Origin: Sphingobacterium lumbrici | GTDB lineage: Bacteria; Bacteroidota; Bacteroidia; Sphingobacteriales; Sphingobacteriaceae | NCBI RefSeq assembly: GCF_006476045.1 | Contig: NZ_SRZY01000027.1 | Span: 1 to 64,000 of the forward strand | Length of the DNA: 64,000 nucleotides | Direction: 5' to 3' | Shown here: piece after piece, positions 35,196 through 44,702 of the stretch | Position numbering within the stretch: the first letter of the stretch is position 1 | Layout of the letters: every line of letters begins with the position of its first letter | Notes under the pieces: generated by a model | What the model was told of the DNA's origin: nothing | Seen by the model: the letters and a program-made list of their open reading frames with translations, nothing else | Database searches by the model: none | Position numbers and translations under genes: made by a program

Positions 35196-36881
35196 ATGAA
35201 TAATTATTTAAGTACACAAGATTACATTGTGTTCCTGATTTATTTTGTGATTGTTGCCTCCTATGGACTTTGGGTTTATTATAAGAAAAACGTGAAAACC
35301 GAGGGAACAGAGTCGAAAGATTACTTTTTAGCTGAGGGGTCATTAACATGGTGGGCAATTGGAGCTTCTCTTATCGCATCTAACATTTCTGCCGAACAAT
35401 TTATCGGTATGAGCGGTTCAGGATTCAAGATGGGCTTAGCGATAGCTACTTATGAGTGGATGGCTGCAATTACATTAATTGTAGTAGCTATTTTCTTTAT
35501 TCCAGTATACCTGAAGAATAAGATTTTTACGATGCCACAGTTCCTTAATCAGCGTTATAATGGCACTGTTGCCATGATTATGGCTGTGTTTTGGCTTATG
35601 TTATATGTAGTAGTTAATCTGACATCTATTCTTTATTTGGGTGCGCTTGCCGTGAGCAGTATTTCTGGGATTAGCCTCACGTTCTGTATGTATGCAATTG
35701 CCGTATTTGCTATTATTATTACGTTAGGTGGGATGAAGGTAATTGGTTACACCGATGTAATTCAAGTTTTCTTTTTAATTTTAGGAGGCTTGGCTACGAC
35801 CTATTTAGCATTAACTCTGGTCTCTGACCATTTTGGTGGTGGAGGTGGAATTCTGCAAGGATATCAAATTATGACGGATAAAGCATCTGAACATTTTCAC
35901 ATGATATTGGAGCCCGATAACGAAAATTATCTCGATTTACCTGGGTTGACGGTGTTGGTAGGTGGTATGTGGATCGTTAATCTTAATTACTGGGGATGTA
36001 ATCAGTATATTACGCAAAGAGCCTTAGGAGCGGATCTTAAAACTGCCCGTAACGGAATTTTATTCGCTGCATTCTTAAAACTGTTGATGCCTATTATTGT
36101 CGTACTACCAGGTATTGCTGCTTATGTGTTGTGGAAAGACGGGTTATTTCAACAAGAAATGCTTCAAGCAGGAGAGACCAATCCAGATCGAGCGTATCCC
36201 GTATTGTTAAATCTGTTACCTACAGGTTTGAAGGGATTATCTTTTGCCGCTCTTACAGCTGCAGTTGTAGCTTCTTTAGCCGGTAAAGCGAATAGTATTG
36301 CAACAATATTCTCTTTAGATGTTTATAAAAAAGTATTCAATAAAGATGCTTCGGAGAGACAATTGGTAAATGTCGGTAAAATTACCATTATCGTATCCAT
36401 GATTTTAGCGGTAATTATTGCACCGCATTTGGGAATCGATAAAAAAGGAGGCTTTCAATATATTCAAGAGTATACCGGATTTGTTTCTCCTGGTATTTTT
36501 GCAATGTTTATTTTAGGATTCTTTTGGAAGAAAACAACATCCAATGCAGCGTTATTTGCAACTATTGGTGGTTTTTTGTTTTCAATCTTCTTCAAATTCT
36601 TGCCAGGATATGTCGATCTTTCCTTTTTAAGTTCGATGAATTTTGCTGTTATTAGTCCTACTAGTGGTCTTTATGAAATTCCATTTCTAGATCGTATGGG
36701 TTTTGTATTTATCATTTGTATTATTGGAATGATCATTATTAGTAAAATTGAAAATGCGCGCGGAGTAGTACCGAAAGGACTTGAGATTGATGTCAAAATG
36801 TTTAGAATGCATCCCGGTTTTATTGTTGGAGCATTGATCGTTACTTTTATTACAATAGCTTTATATACTATTTACTGGTAA
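35196..36881 (+). CDS. Sodium:solute (sugar) symporter, SSS family
   Basis: A 561-residue inner-membrane Na+-coupled symporter of the SGLT type with about 14 hydrophobic helices. Typical motifs: DYFLAEGSLTWWAIGASLIASNISAEQFIGMSGSG at the first helices (residues about 45-80), VNLNYWGCNQYITQRALGA near 265, and AALTAAVVASLAGKANSIATIFSLDVYKK near 350, including Na2-site residues. It lies next to the sugar-oxidation genes in its own transcript, between terminators, so a role in importing the sugar or keto-sugar is likely. Confidence 0.92.
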   Translation: MNNYLSTQDYIVFLIYFVIVASYGLWVYYKKNVKTEGTESKDYFLAEGSLTWWAIGASLIASNISAEQFIGMSGSGFKMGLAIATYEWMAAITLIVVAIFFIPVYLKNKIFTMPQFLNQRYNGTVAMIMAVFWLMLYVVVNLTSILYLGALAVSSISGISLTFCMYAIAVFAIIITLGGMKVIGYTDVIQVFFLILGGLATTYLALTLVSDHFGGGGGILQGYQIMTDKASEHFHMILEPDNENYLDLPGLTVLVGGMWIVNLNYWGCNQYITQRALGADLKTARNGILFAAFLKLLMPIIVVLPGIAAYVLWKDGLFQQEMLQAGETNPDRAYPVLLNLLPTGLKGLSFAALTAAVVASLAGKANSIATIFSLDVYKKVFNKDASERQLVNVGKITIIVSMILAVIIAPHLGIDKKGGFQYIQEYTGFVSPGIFAMFILGFFWKKTTSNAALFATIGGFLFSIFFKFLPGYVDLSFLSSMNFAVISPTSGLYEIPFLDRMGFVFIICIIGMIIISKIENARGVVPKGLEIDVKMFRMHPGFIVGALIVTFITIALYTIYW

Positions 36882-36920
36882 TATTGTTGTAGAAATACAT
36901 GTTATAATATATCGTATTTG

Positions 36921-36951
36921 ATCCCAAATGTCAAGGCATTTGGGATTTTTT
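36921..36951 (+). terminator. Terminator after SSS symporter
   Basis: ATCCCAAATG (36921-36930) pairs with CATTTGGGAT (36937-36946), followed by a T run. Confidence 0.85.
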
Positions 36952-37123
36952 ATTTGTTGGTCGTAATTTAGTGTTTTTTCAATTTTGCGAAAATATACCT
37001 AACGCTATGTAGAATATTAGCACCGTGAAGAGGACTTATAAGACTTTCTTTTGCTCTGTATACACCTCTACACTATAAAATAGCCATTTTTAGAATACAT
37101 AGGATTACCTCTGCACTGAGCAA

Positions 37124-37179
37124 TGTATAAAAAAGGAGAAGGAGATGCCAATTGGCATCTCCTTCTCCTTTTTTATACA
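37124..37179. terminator. 56-bp spacer-less perfect palindrome, two-way terminator
   Basis: Bases 37124-37151 are the exact reverse complement of 37152-37179, with no spacer at the centre (CCAATTGG). Each arm contains AAAAAAGGAGAAGGAGATGCC or its complement, so both directions give a GC-rich stem next to a U run. It lies 3' of the gyrA-TPR-TPR operon (minus strand) and downstream of the SSS gene, which already has its own terminator. Confidence 0.85.
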
Positions 37180-37193
37180 CCTTATTGTTTTTA

Positions 37194-38369
37194 TTAATTT
37201 AAATCATTTAATTTGTCTTGAATAACTTTTCCTTTGGCTTCATCCTGTGTGAAATCGTAAAGCCCTTTAAGTCCTCTCAATGCACTTTCGTTTTTTGGAT
37301 CAGATTCAATTACTTTTGTAAAGTAGACTTCAGCTGGCTTAATCTTTTCTTTTAGTGCATTTACTTTTTCAGTATATTGATTGTTGTTTAACGTTTTGTC
37401 TTCGTTAATGATTTGCAATTCTTCACGAATCGAGTTTATTAATACAACCCCAGCATTCAAGTTTGCATCTGCATAATCTGGATCTATCTCAATCGCTTTT
37501 TTATAAGCTTCTAAAGCCCTTTGAGAATCATTAGCAGCCGAATATGCGATACCCAAATAATAATACAATCTTTTGTTTTGAGAATCTTTAGTTAATTGAT
37601 TTTCAATTTCAGAAACAATTTTAGATTCGTTTCCAACGATTAGGTTTAATTCAATATTTTGAATTACAGCATCGTTATCATTTGGATAGGCTTGAGCCGC
37701 TTGAGCTGCATATTCAATAGCAGAAGTAGTATCTCCCAACGATAAGTATAATTTAGGTAAATCGACTACTACCAGTTTATGCGCTGAAAAATCCTTTCTA
37801 TCTAACAGCTGCTTATATTTTTCTATGCCATTATTAAAATCGTGATATTGTATTGCTGCTAATCCCGAATAATAAATTAATGTAGTATCTCCTGGTAAAT
37901 AGGTCAGGGCTTCATCGAAGAATGTATAAGCAGACTTGAATTCTTGCTTTTCCCAGGATCCCACACCTTCATTAAAATTGTATTGACCTATCAATTGACC
38001 GGCGGCTTCAATGTTTGCGGTATTTTTATTGTCCTTATCTAATTCTTTTGCTTTTGCAATACCTGCTACTGCTTTTGTAGCCGCTTCACTACTTTTTTCA
38101 AGAATAGCAATATTAGCATATACCAGGGAATAATACATCCATGTATCTGCCAAATCTTTAGTTTTAACATGCACACTGGCTTCATCGATAGCTTGTTTTG
38201 CTGTCGTCAGATTTGCTTTACCTAATTCGGCACTGCCTGCACTTTTAAATTCTTCAAGTTTTTGAATATTAGTAGCTGCCTTTTTTACGTTACTACTTTG
38301 TGAATAAGCCGTAGATGCTCCTGCTGCTATCAATACGGAAAGAACTATTGCTTTGTTTAAATAATTCAT
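37194..38369 (-). CDS. Exported tetratricopeptide-repeat protein (second after gyrA)
   Basis: A 391-residue protein with signal peptide (MNYLNKAIVLSVLIAAGAST, cleavage near AYSQ). It consists mostly of TPR-like helix pairs: FNFNEGVGSWEKQEFKSAY-type, YYYLGIAYSAANDSQRALEAYKKAIEIDPDY (a canonical TPR near residue 275), and VYFTKVIESDPKNESALRG. TPR arrays bind other proteins; in Sphingobacteriaceae such genes often follow gyrA. It begins 13 bp after the first TPR gene and is followed by a two-way terminator. Partner unknown. Confidence 0.88.
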   Translation of the reverse strand: MNYLNKAIVLSVLIAAGASTAYSQSSNVKKAATNIQKLEEFKSAGSAELGKANLTTAKQAIDEASVHVKTKDLADTWMYYSLVYANIAILEKSSEAATKAVAGIAKAKELDKDNKNTANIEAAGQLIGQYNFNEGVGSWEKQEFKSAYTFFDEALTYLPGDTTLIYYSGLAAIQYHDFNNGIEKYKQLLDRKDFSAHKLVVVDLPKLYLSLGDTTSAIEYAAQAAQAYPNDNDAVIQNIELNLIVGNESKIVSEIENQLTKDSQNKRLYYYLGIAYSAANDSQRALEAYKKAIEIDPDYADANLNAGVVLINSIREELQIINEDKTLNNNQYTEKVNALKEKIKPAEVYFTKVIESDPKNESALRGLKGLYDFTQDEAKGKVIQDKLNDLN

Positions 38370-38382
38370 GTCTATTGTACTA

Positions 38383-39480
38383 TTAATTATTCGAAAGTTG
38401 ATTTAATAACATGTTAACTCTGTCTAGCTGTATCACATCATCAGCTGCTTCATAAAATAGAACCAATCCTTTGAGTGTATTTACAGCGTAGGGTTTAATT
38501 TCGTTCGCTTTCAACAGATGACTTTGTGCATCGTATTGTGCTTCAAGATTGTTTTTATCTTTCAAAAATGCATTTAGGTGAATCAAGCCCAACGCTAAAT
38601 TCGCATCGTAATTACCATCATCCAACAGGATTACTCTTGTGTAATACCTCTTTGCTGCTTCAATATTTTGTTCGTTTTCATTTGCGAAACCAGCTAGATA
38701 ATTTAATTGGATATTTTCAGGTTCAAACTTTAATGTTTCGTCAATAATAGGAACAATTGCTGCATAAGATTTGTTTTGAGCATAGACTTCTATTAGCTGG
38801 AAAAGAACATCTTTATTGTCACGAAATTTTGTCCTAGCAGTCTGAAGTGTGTTCAGATACAGTTGGTTTTCCCCCTTTTTATGGTAGAGGTTTGCTAATT
38901 CCAAGTATTTATTAGCATCAGCATTTGTACTGTCTATTAATTTTTTATAATAGAATACAGCGTCATCTATTTTATTCGTCTGGCTAGCTAACAGTGCCAA
39001 GTTATAGGTTACATCTTCTCCCTTTGATCCCAATTTCTCGACTTGTAGAAAATCAGAATAAGCATCCTCAAATTTTTTTCCTTCAATGGATTTATTTGCT
39101 TTATAAATATAAGCTGCAGCGAGATTCTGTTTTATATAATCCACTTCTCCTTGGGATTTATTTAAATCTTTAGGCTTTATTCGTGATAAAGCATTCGCTG
39201 CAATCTCTATTGGATCTTTGTCATTTTTGATTTTACGTGTGGAGTCGGAGTAAGCCATTGAGCTATAAATCATCGCGCGTAATAGATTCACTCTTGTATT
39301 GGAAGAGTCGCGCTTCGTTTTATACGTTGCATCAATAAACTTCTTAGCACCTTCAAGGTGAGTTAACTCGCCAGTTTTCGAATATTTGGCGAAACTGTTG
39401 GAGCTTTCCTTGTAATTGGATTGAGCTACAACAGTTCCGCTAATAGTTAAAAATAATAGTGAAGCTGTAAACGCTTTCAT
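38383..39480 (-). CDS. Exported tetratricopeptide-repeat protein (first after gyrA)
   Basis: About 365 residues. The start is set at ATG 39480, giving a signal peptide (MKAFTASLLFLTISGTVVAQ); the longer open frame up to 39618 overlaps gyrA in another frame and is not a gene. The mature part is a chain of TPR helix pairs, for example DAVFYYKKLIDSTNADANKYLELANLYHKKG and IEAAKRYYTRVILLDDGNYDANLALGLIHL. It starts 7 bp after the gyrA stop, so it is translated from the gyrA transcript. Related to the following TPR gene. Confidence 0.88.
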   Translation of the reverse strand: MKAFTASLLFLTISGTVVAQSNYKESSNSFAKYSKTGELTHLEGAKKFIDATYKTKRDSSNTRVNLLRAMIYSSMAYSDSTRKIKNDKDPIEIAANALSRIKPKDLNKSQGEVDYIKQNLAAAYIYKANKSIEGKKFEDAYSDFLQVEKLGSKGEDVTYNLALLASQTNKIDDAVFYYKKLIDSTNADANKYLELANLYHKKGENQLYLNTLQTARTKFRDNKDVLFQLIEVYAQNKSYAAIVPIIDETLKFEPENIQLNYLAGFANENEQNIEAAKRYYTRVILLDDGNYDANLALGLIHLNAFLKDKNNLEAQYDAQSHLLKANEIKPYAVNTLKGLVLFYEAADDVIQLDRVNMLLNQLSNN

Positions 39481-39487
39481 AATCTTA

Positions 39488-42049
39488 TTATTCTTCAGTT
39501 TTATCATTATGTTGATCGTTAGATTCGGTGTTTTCTGAATCCTGATCTGTAAGATCATTTGGAATATCGTCCTCTTCTTCTTCACGAGCAACTTTGGTGA
39601 TGGAAGCGATTGCATCACTGTCTTTCAATGTAATTAATCTTACACCCTGTGTTGCTCTACCCATTACTCTTAATGTCTCTACACCAATACGAATCACGAT
39701 ACCGGATTTGTTGATGATCATCAAATCATCTTGATCGGTGACACCTTTGATTGCTACAAGTTCCCCCGTTTTGTCGGTAACATTTATGGTTTTTACTCCT
39801 TTACCGCCACGGTTTGTAACACGATAATCGTCTATATCAGTACGTTTTCCATACCCTTTTTCGGAGACAACCAACACCGTTGCTTCAGAATTATCAACAC
39901 TAATCATGCCAACTACTTCATCTTTTTCTGAAGCTAATGTAATACCGCGAACTCCTGTTGCTGTTCTACCCATTGGTCTTACCGTTGATTCATTAAATCT
40001 AATAGCACGACCTGATCGTAAAGCCATTACGATTTCACTTGTGCCACTTGTCAAAGATGCTTCGATCAATTGATCTCCTTCATTGATATTGATTGCATTA
40101 ATGCCATTTGCTCTTGGACGAGAATAGGCTTCTAGAGAAGTTTTTTTGATTGTTCCCTTTTTTGTACACATAATGATGAAATTGTTTTCCAGATAATCCT
40201 GGTCTTTCAGATTCTTCACTAGTATATAGGCTTTAATTTTCTCTTCTTTCGGAATGTTGATAATATTCTGCAATGCTCTACCTCGTGAGGTACGGCTTCC
40301 TTCCGGGATTTCGAATGCACGTAACCAAAAACAGCGTCCGGATTCGGTAAATAGCAACATATAATTATGTGCTGTGGCTGTAATAATATGTTCCGTAAAG
40401 TCTTCGTCTCGTGTATTCGTTCCGATTGCTCCTTTACCACCCCGTCCCTGACGTTTGTATTCCGACAATGGGGTACGTTTTACATAACTGTTATTCGATA
40501 TCGTGATCACGACTTCCTCATCATCTACAAAATCTTCCATCGTCATATCTTCGGCAGAGTGTACGATTACTGAACGACGTTCATCACCATATTTCTCTTT
40601 GATTTCAGCGAGTTCGTCTTTGATGATCTGCATACGTAAACCTTCATCGGCTAATACAGATTTCAAATATTCGATAGTCTTCATCAATTCCGCATATTCT
40701 TCTTTGATCTTATCACGTTCCAGTCCTGTAAGACGACGTAATGTCATATCCAAAATAGCTCGAGCTTGGATATCACTCAATCCAAAACGTTCCATCAATC
40801 CAATACGTGCATCTTCCGGAGTATCCGAGCTACGTATTAATTTGATGACTTCGTCTAGATGATCTAGTGCAATTAAATATCCTTCGAGTATGTGAGCACG
40901 TTTTTCTGCTTCAGCTAATTCATATTTTGTACGACGAATTACGACTTCGTGTCTATGCTCTACAAACTCATGAATCATATCTTTCAGATTCATTAACATT
41001 GGCCTTCCTTTTACAAGCGCAATGTTGTTTACAGAGAATGAAGTCTGTAATGAGGTATGTTTATATAAATTATTTAAGACAACATTTGCATTTGAGTCAC
41101 GTTTTATCTCGTACACTATCCGGACATCCCGTGTGGATTCATCACGTATTTCTGAAATACCTTCAATTTTCTTTTCATTGATCAAATCCACTGTTCGCTT
41201 GATCATATCAGCTTTGTTGATCTGGTACGGAATTTCGGTGACGACAATGATTTCGCGACCTGATTTTGTGGTTTCGATTTCAGCCTTTGCCCGCATTACT
41301 ATACGCCCCCTGCCTGTTTCCAGAGCCTCCCTTACACCATGATGTCCATAGATCAAACCACCCGTTGGGAAGTCAGGGCCTTTTACGAATTGCATTAATT
41401 CAGTAACCTCGATTTCGCGATTGTCTATATAGGCGATGGTTCCATCGATGACCTCTGTTAAATTATGAGGAGCCATATTTGTAGCCATACCCACGGCAAT
41501 ACCGGAAGCTCCGTTTACTAATAAGGTAGGGATACGTGTCGGTAATACAGTCGGTTCTTCTAAGGAGTCATCAAAGTTAAGCTGAAAGTCCACTGTATCT
41601 TTGTTGATGTCGGCCAACATTTCTTCAGCAATTTTGCGAAGACGGGCTTCAGTATAACGCATTGCTGCCGGCGGGTCACCATCTAAAGATCCATAATTAC
41701 CTTGGCCATCGACAAGAGGATAGCGCATTGACCAATTTTGTGCCAAACGTACCATTGCATCATAAACAGATGAATCACCATGCGGGTGATACTTACCTAA
41801 TACGTCCCCTACAATACGAGCCGATTTTTTATAAGGCTTTCCGGATGTAACACCTAGATCTAACATGCCGTATAAAACACGGCGGTGTACCGGCTTCAAT
41901 CCATCCCTTGCATCAGGAAGAGCACGAGAGACAATTACTGACATCGAATAGTCGATGTAAGCAGCTTTCATCTGGTCTTCAATATTAATTTGAACAATCC
42001 TGTCGTGAGCAGGCATTAAATTGTTTTCATTTTCTGTTTCTTCAGCCAT
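39488..42049 (-). CDS. gyrA: DNA gyrase subunit A
   Basis: Topoisomerase II subunit that cuts and rejoins DNA, 853 residues. The N-terminal winged-helix/tower part has the quinolone-determining region [20 protein letters not shown], with Ser and Asp at the positions usually mutated in resistance, so it looks wild type. The catalytic Tyr is in RYTEARL near residue 125. The GyrA box is [14 protein letters not shown] near 560, and the C-terminal beta-pinwheel follows. The tail is strongly acidic (EEEEDD...DQHNDKTEE). It heads an operon with two TPR genes. A leader with hairpins lies upstream. Confidence 0.98.
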   Translation of the reverse strand: MAEETENENNLMPAHDRIVQINIEDQMKAAYIDYSMSVIVSRALPDARDGLKPVHRRVLYGMLDLGVTSGKPYKKSARIVGDVLGKYHPHGDSSVYDAMVRLAQNWSMRYPLVDGQGNYGSLDGDPPAAMRYTEARLRKIAEEMLADINKDTVDFQLNFDDSLEEPTVLPTRIPTLLVNGASGIAVGMATNMAPHNLTEVIDGTIAYIDNREIEVTELMQFVKGPDFPTGGLIYGHHGVREALETGRGRIVMRAKAEIETTKSGREIIVVTEIPYQINKADMIKRTVDLINEKKIEGISEIRDESTRDVRIVYEIKRDSNANVVLNNLYKHTSLQTSFSVNNIALVKGRPMLMNLKDMIHEFVEHRHEVVIRRTKYELAEAEKRAHILEGYLIALDHLDEVIKLIRSSDTPEDARIGLMERFGLSDIQARAILDMTLRRLTGLERDKIKEEYAELMKTIEYLKSVLADEGLRMQIIKDELAEIKEKYGDERRSVIVHSAEDMTMEDFVDDEEVVITISNNSYVKRTPLSEYKRQGRGGKGAIGTNTRDEDFTEHIITATAHNYMLLFTESGRCFWLRAFEIPEGSRTSRGRALQNIINIPKEEKIKAYILVKNLKDQDYLENNFIIMCTKKGTIKKTSLEAYSRPRANGINAININEGDQLIEASLTSGTSEIVMALRSGRAIRFNESTVRPMGRTATGVRGITLASEKDEVVGMISVDNSEATVLVVSEKGYGKRTDIDDYRVTNRGGKGVKTINVTDKTGELVAIKGVTDQDDLMIINKSGIVIRIGVETLRVMGRATQGVRLITLKDSDAIASITKVAREEEEDDIPNDLTDQDSENTESNDQHNDKTEE

Positions 42050-42374
42050 ATTTACCTGGTTTCTGTAAAACTAAACAAAGTGCCCTAATTTAGGCACTTC
42101 GCATGCGAAGATACGATTTTTTTAGATGAAATCTTTAAATTTTGGCATTAATATTTCGTGATGAATAAGAACTGAAATTTCTCAGTTATCGATGAAAAAT
42201 AGTGGTGTACTAGGTTTAATATTCAAAAGATTGTACTTGTCACGAAGTGTCAATGTTTTATAAAAAAGTGATAAAACTTGAATATTTGATAATAAAAATT
42301 TAATTTCATTTAAAATAACACAAAATAAAGTGTAAATTTGTGATTAAAATTTCACCTTAAAACAACACTTAAAA
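42050..42374. promoter_or_regulatory. Divergent gyrA/serC control region
   Basis: On the gyrA side there is an inverted repeat AAGTGCC/GGCACTT (42078-42099) and a 14-bp perfect palindrome CTTCGCATGCGAAG (42097-42110), both in the likely gyrA 5' leader. On the serC side, TAAATTTG (42333-42340) matches the Bacteroidota -7 consensus, giving a leader of about 25 nt; a clear -33 box is not seen. No gene is present here. Confidence 0.5.
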
Positions 42375-43442
42375 ATGAAACATAATTTCGGTGCAGGTCC
42401 ATGTATTTTACCTAAAGAAGTTTTTCAAGAAGCGTCTCAAGCAGTATTGGATTTTAATAATACGGGATTGTCAATTTTAGAAATATCTCATCGTTCCAAA
42501 GAATTCGAAGAAGTGGTAATAGAAACAGAACGTTTAGTACGTGAATTGCTAAATGTGCCACAAAATTATTCGATATTATTTTTGCAAGGTGGTGCAAGTC
42601 AGCAATTTGCAATGGTTCCGTTGAATTTATTGCCAGAAGGTGGTAAAGCTGCTTATTTTGATACTGGCGTATGGGCTACAAAAGCAGCTAAAGAGGCAAA
42701 AAAAATAGGTCAAATAGAAATTGTAGCTTCCTCAAGTGATAAAAACTATAATTATATTCCCAAAGGGTTTGAAGTTCCGGCAGATTCAGCCTATTTCCAT
42801 TATACTTCTAATAATACGATCTATGGAACGGAAGTTTTTGACAAACCAAACGCTTCGGTTCCTACTGTAGTGGATATGTCTTCCGATATACTGAGCCGTG
42901 TGATAAATGTGTCCGATTATGATTTGATCTACGCTGGTGCACAAAAAAACATGGGACCAGCCGGTGTCACGTTAGTCATCATCAAAGACGAAATTTTAGG
43001 TAAAAGTAGACGTAGCCTACCCGCTATTTTTGATTATGAAGCACATATCAAAGCAGGGTCCATGTACAATACACCTCCAGTATATTCAATTTATGTGTCG
43101 ATGTTGAATCTTCGTTGGTTAAAAGCCAAAGGAGGGGTCTCCGTGATCGAGCGAGAAAATATTGTAAAAGCCCGTACATTATATGAAGAGATTGATCGCA
43201 ACCCTTTCTTTAAAGGTACGGCTGCAGTAGAAGATAGATCTCGTATGAACGTCACTTTTGTAATGGATAATCCGGATTTAGAGGCTGAATTTCTAGCTTT
43301 AGCTAAAGAACGTAATTTGATCGGTATTAAAGGCCATCGTTCGGTAGGAGGTTTTAGGGCTTCCATTTACAATGCCCTAAGTATCACATCTATTAACGCA
43401 TTAGTAGATGCAATGCGGGAATTTGAAGAAAAACACAAATAG
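42375..43442 (+). CDS. serC: 3-phosphoserine/phosphohydroxythreonine aminotransferase
   Basis: PLP enzyme of serine synthesis: 3-phosphohydroxypyruvate + glutamate to phosphoserine; it also works in pyridoxal phosphate synthesis. The 355-residue protein begins HNFGAGPCILP, has ILFLQGGASQQFAMVP near residue 70, and the PLP-binding Lys in IYAGAQKNMGPAGVTLV near 195. The C-terminus IKGHRSVGGFRASIYNALS is the family signature. It is followed 120 bp later by the serA-like gene. Confidence 0.96.
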   Translation: MKHNFGAGPCILPKEVFQEASQAVLDFNNTGLSILEISHRSKEFEEVVIETERLVRELLNVPQNYSILFLQGGASQQFAMVPLNLLPEGGKAAYFDTGVWATKAAKEAKKIGQIEIVASSSDKNYNYIPKGFEVPADSAYFHYTSNNTIYGTEVFDKPNASVPTVVDMSSDILSRVINVSDYDLIYAGAQKNMGPAGVTLVIIKDEILGKSRRSLPAIFDYEAHIKAGSMYNTPPVYSIYVSMLNLRWLKAKGGVSVIERENIVKARTLYEEIDRNPFFKGTAAVEDRSRMNVTFVMDNPDLEAEFLALAKERNLIGIKGHRSVGGFRASIYNALSITSINALVDAMREFEEKHK

Positions 43443-43526
43443 TTTTTCAATATGAGACTATCATGATTTTTCAGACCATATAATGGGGAGAATAAATCTG
43501 ATAGCTTCATCACATTTTAGGAATAA

Positions 43527-43569
43527 CCCGAGCTTGTGAGCTCACGAAGTAATTATATACAGATGAAAA
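43527..43569 (+). promoter_or_regulatory. Hairpin leader repeat upstream of serA-like gene (copy 2 of 2)
   Basis: Contains the hairpin GAGCT-TGTG-AGCTC (43531-43544) followed by the conserved tail ACGAAGTAATTATATACAG and the ATG at 43563. It is the partner of the leader before coaD (24185-24227); 35 of 42 positions agree. Most changes are C/T exchanges, and the stem is kept by a compensating change. Confidence 0.6.
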
Positions 43570-44510
43570 TTTTAGCGAATGATGGGATTGATCCTATCGG
43601 GAAAAAGATATTAGAAAATGCAGGCTTCATTGTGGATACAGTACATATTCCACAAGACGAGTTACCAAATCGATTAAATGAATATGATGCAGTGACCGTG
43701 CGTAGTGCTACGAAACTAAGACAGGCATTAATTGATGTTTGTCCTAATATTAAAGTGATCGGTCGTGGAGGTGTAGGTATGGACAACATCGACGTTGATT
43801 ACGCGCGATCAAAAGGTATTGCTGTTGTAAATACGCCGGCAGCTTCTTCCCATTCCGTAGCAGAATTGGTATTTGCACATTTATTAAATGGCGTACGTTT
43901 TCTGTATGATTCAAATCGTAAAATGCCTGTGGAAGGTAATACTAATTTTGGTGGGCTGAAAAAAGTATATGCAGCGGGAATCGAACTTCAAGGTAAGACA
44001 CTGGGGGTTGTCGGTTTTGGTCGTATCGGGAGAGAAACTGCTAAAATTGCTTTAGGCTTAGGTATGGATGTGCTTTATTCGGATCTCTTTGATGGACCTC
44101 AAGCACTCACATTAACACTTTCAGGTGGAATACAGGTAGATGTGCCCGTAAAACAGGTCGCATTGGAAGAAGTACTTCGTAATGCCGACTTCATCTCTTT
44201 GCACGTTCCTTTCTTGGACAAACCTGTCATTGGTAAAGAAGAATTCGGAATTCTTAAAGAGGGTGTTGCACTTGTAAACGCGTCACGTGGTGGAGTTATT
44301 GATGAGTTGGAGCTGGTAAATGCACTCAACTCTGGTAAAGTTTCATTTGCGGCACTGGATGTCTTCGACAATGAACCAACACCAAGAGAAGAGATTTTAA
44401 GTCATCCTAAAGTCTCTTTGACACCACACATTGGTGCAGCTACGAATGAAGCGCAAGAGCGTATAGGAGAAGAATTAGCTCTTCTTTTGATTGAAAATCT
44501 GAAGAAGTAG
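43563..44510 (+). CDS. serA: D-2-hydroxyacid dehydrogenase, phosphoglycerate dehydrogenase-like
   Basis: NAD-dependent dehydrogenase of 315 residues; next to serC it most likely makes 3-phosphohydroxypyruvate from 3-phosphoglycerate. The start is set at ATG 43563 (MKILANDGIDPIGKKIL) because the open frame upstream (GTG 43536) lies in a conserved leader hairpin. Motifs: RSATKLR, GRGGVGMDNIDVDYA, NAD-binding GVVGFGRIGRETAKIA near residue 150, NASRGGVIDE and catalytic His in LTPHIGAATNEAQ. It lacks the regulatory ACT domain of long SerA proteins. Confidence 0.88.
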   Translation: MKILANDGIDPIGKKILENAGFIVDTVHIPQDELPNRLNEYDAVTVRSATKLRQALIDVCPNIKVIGRGGVGMDNIDVDYARSKGIAVVNTPAASSHSVAELVFAHLLNGVRFLYDSNRKMPVEGNTNFGGLKKVYAAGIELQGKTLGVVGFGRIGRETAKIALGLGMDVLYSDLFDGPQALTLTLSGGIQVDVPVKQVALEEVLRNADFISLHVPFLDKPVIGKEEFGILKEGVALVNASRGGVIDELELVNALNSGKVSFAALDVFDNEPTPREEILSHPKVSLTPHIGAATNEAQERIGEELALLLIENLKK

Positions 44511-44530
44511 GTTTTCCGCATAAATAATAT

Positions 44531-44571
44531 GCGGCACAAAAGCTTTTTAATGCATTTGTGCCGCTTTTTTT
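44531..44571 (+). terminator. Terminator after serA-like gene
   Basis: GCGGCACAAA (44531-44540) pairs perfectly with TTTGTGCCGC (44555-44564), followed by seven T. An overlapping repeat CCGCATA/TATGCGG lies just before. Confidence 0.9.
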
Positions 44572-44702
44572 GTTATAATTCACCTGTAATAAGTATATTC
44601 ACAGGCTTAAAAAAAATATTAAATTATGAAATGTTCAGGTTTACGAAAATATAGCGTATACTGAATATTCCATATGACAATTAAAAGTCAAATTATACAC
44701 AT

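Noticed and set aside
39481-39618. N-terminal extension of the first TPR gene into gyrA
   Set aside because: It would overlap the gyrA coding end in another frame and would put the signal peptide in the middle of the protein.
43536-43562. GTG at 43536 as start of the serA-like gene
   Set aside because: The bases form the conserved leader hairpin shared with coaD, and homology begins at MKILANDG.
44626-44664. Short frame upstream of lysC as a possible lysine attenuator
   Set aside because: The 12-residue product has only two Lys residues, not consecutive, and no terminator stem follows.
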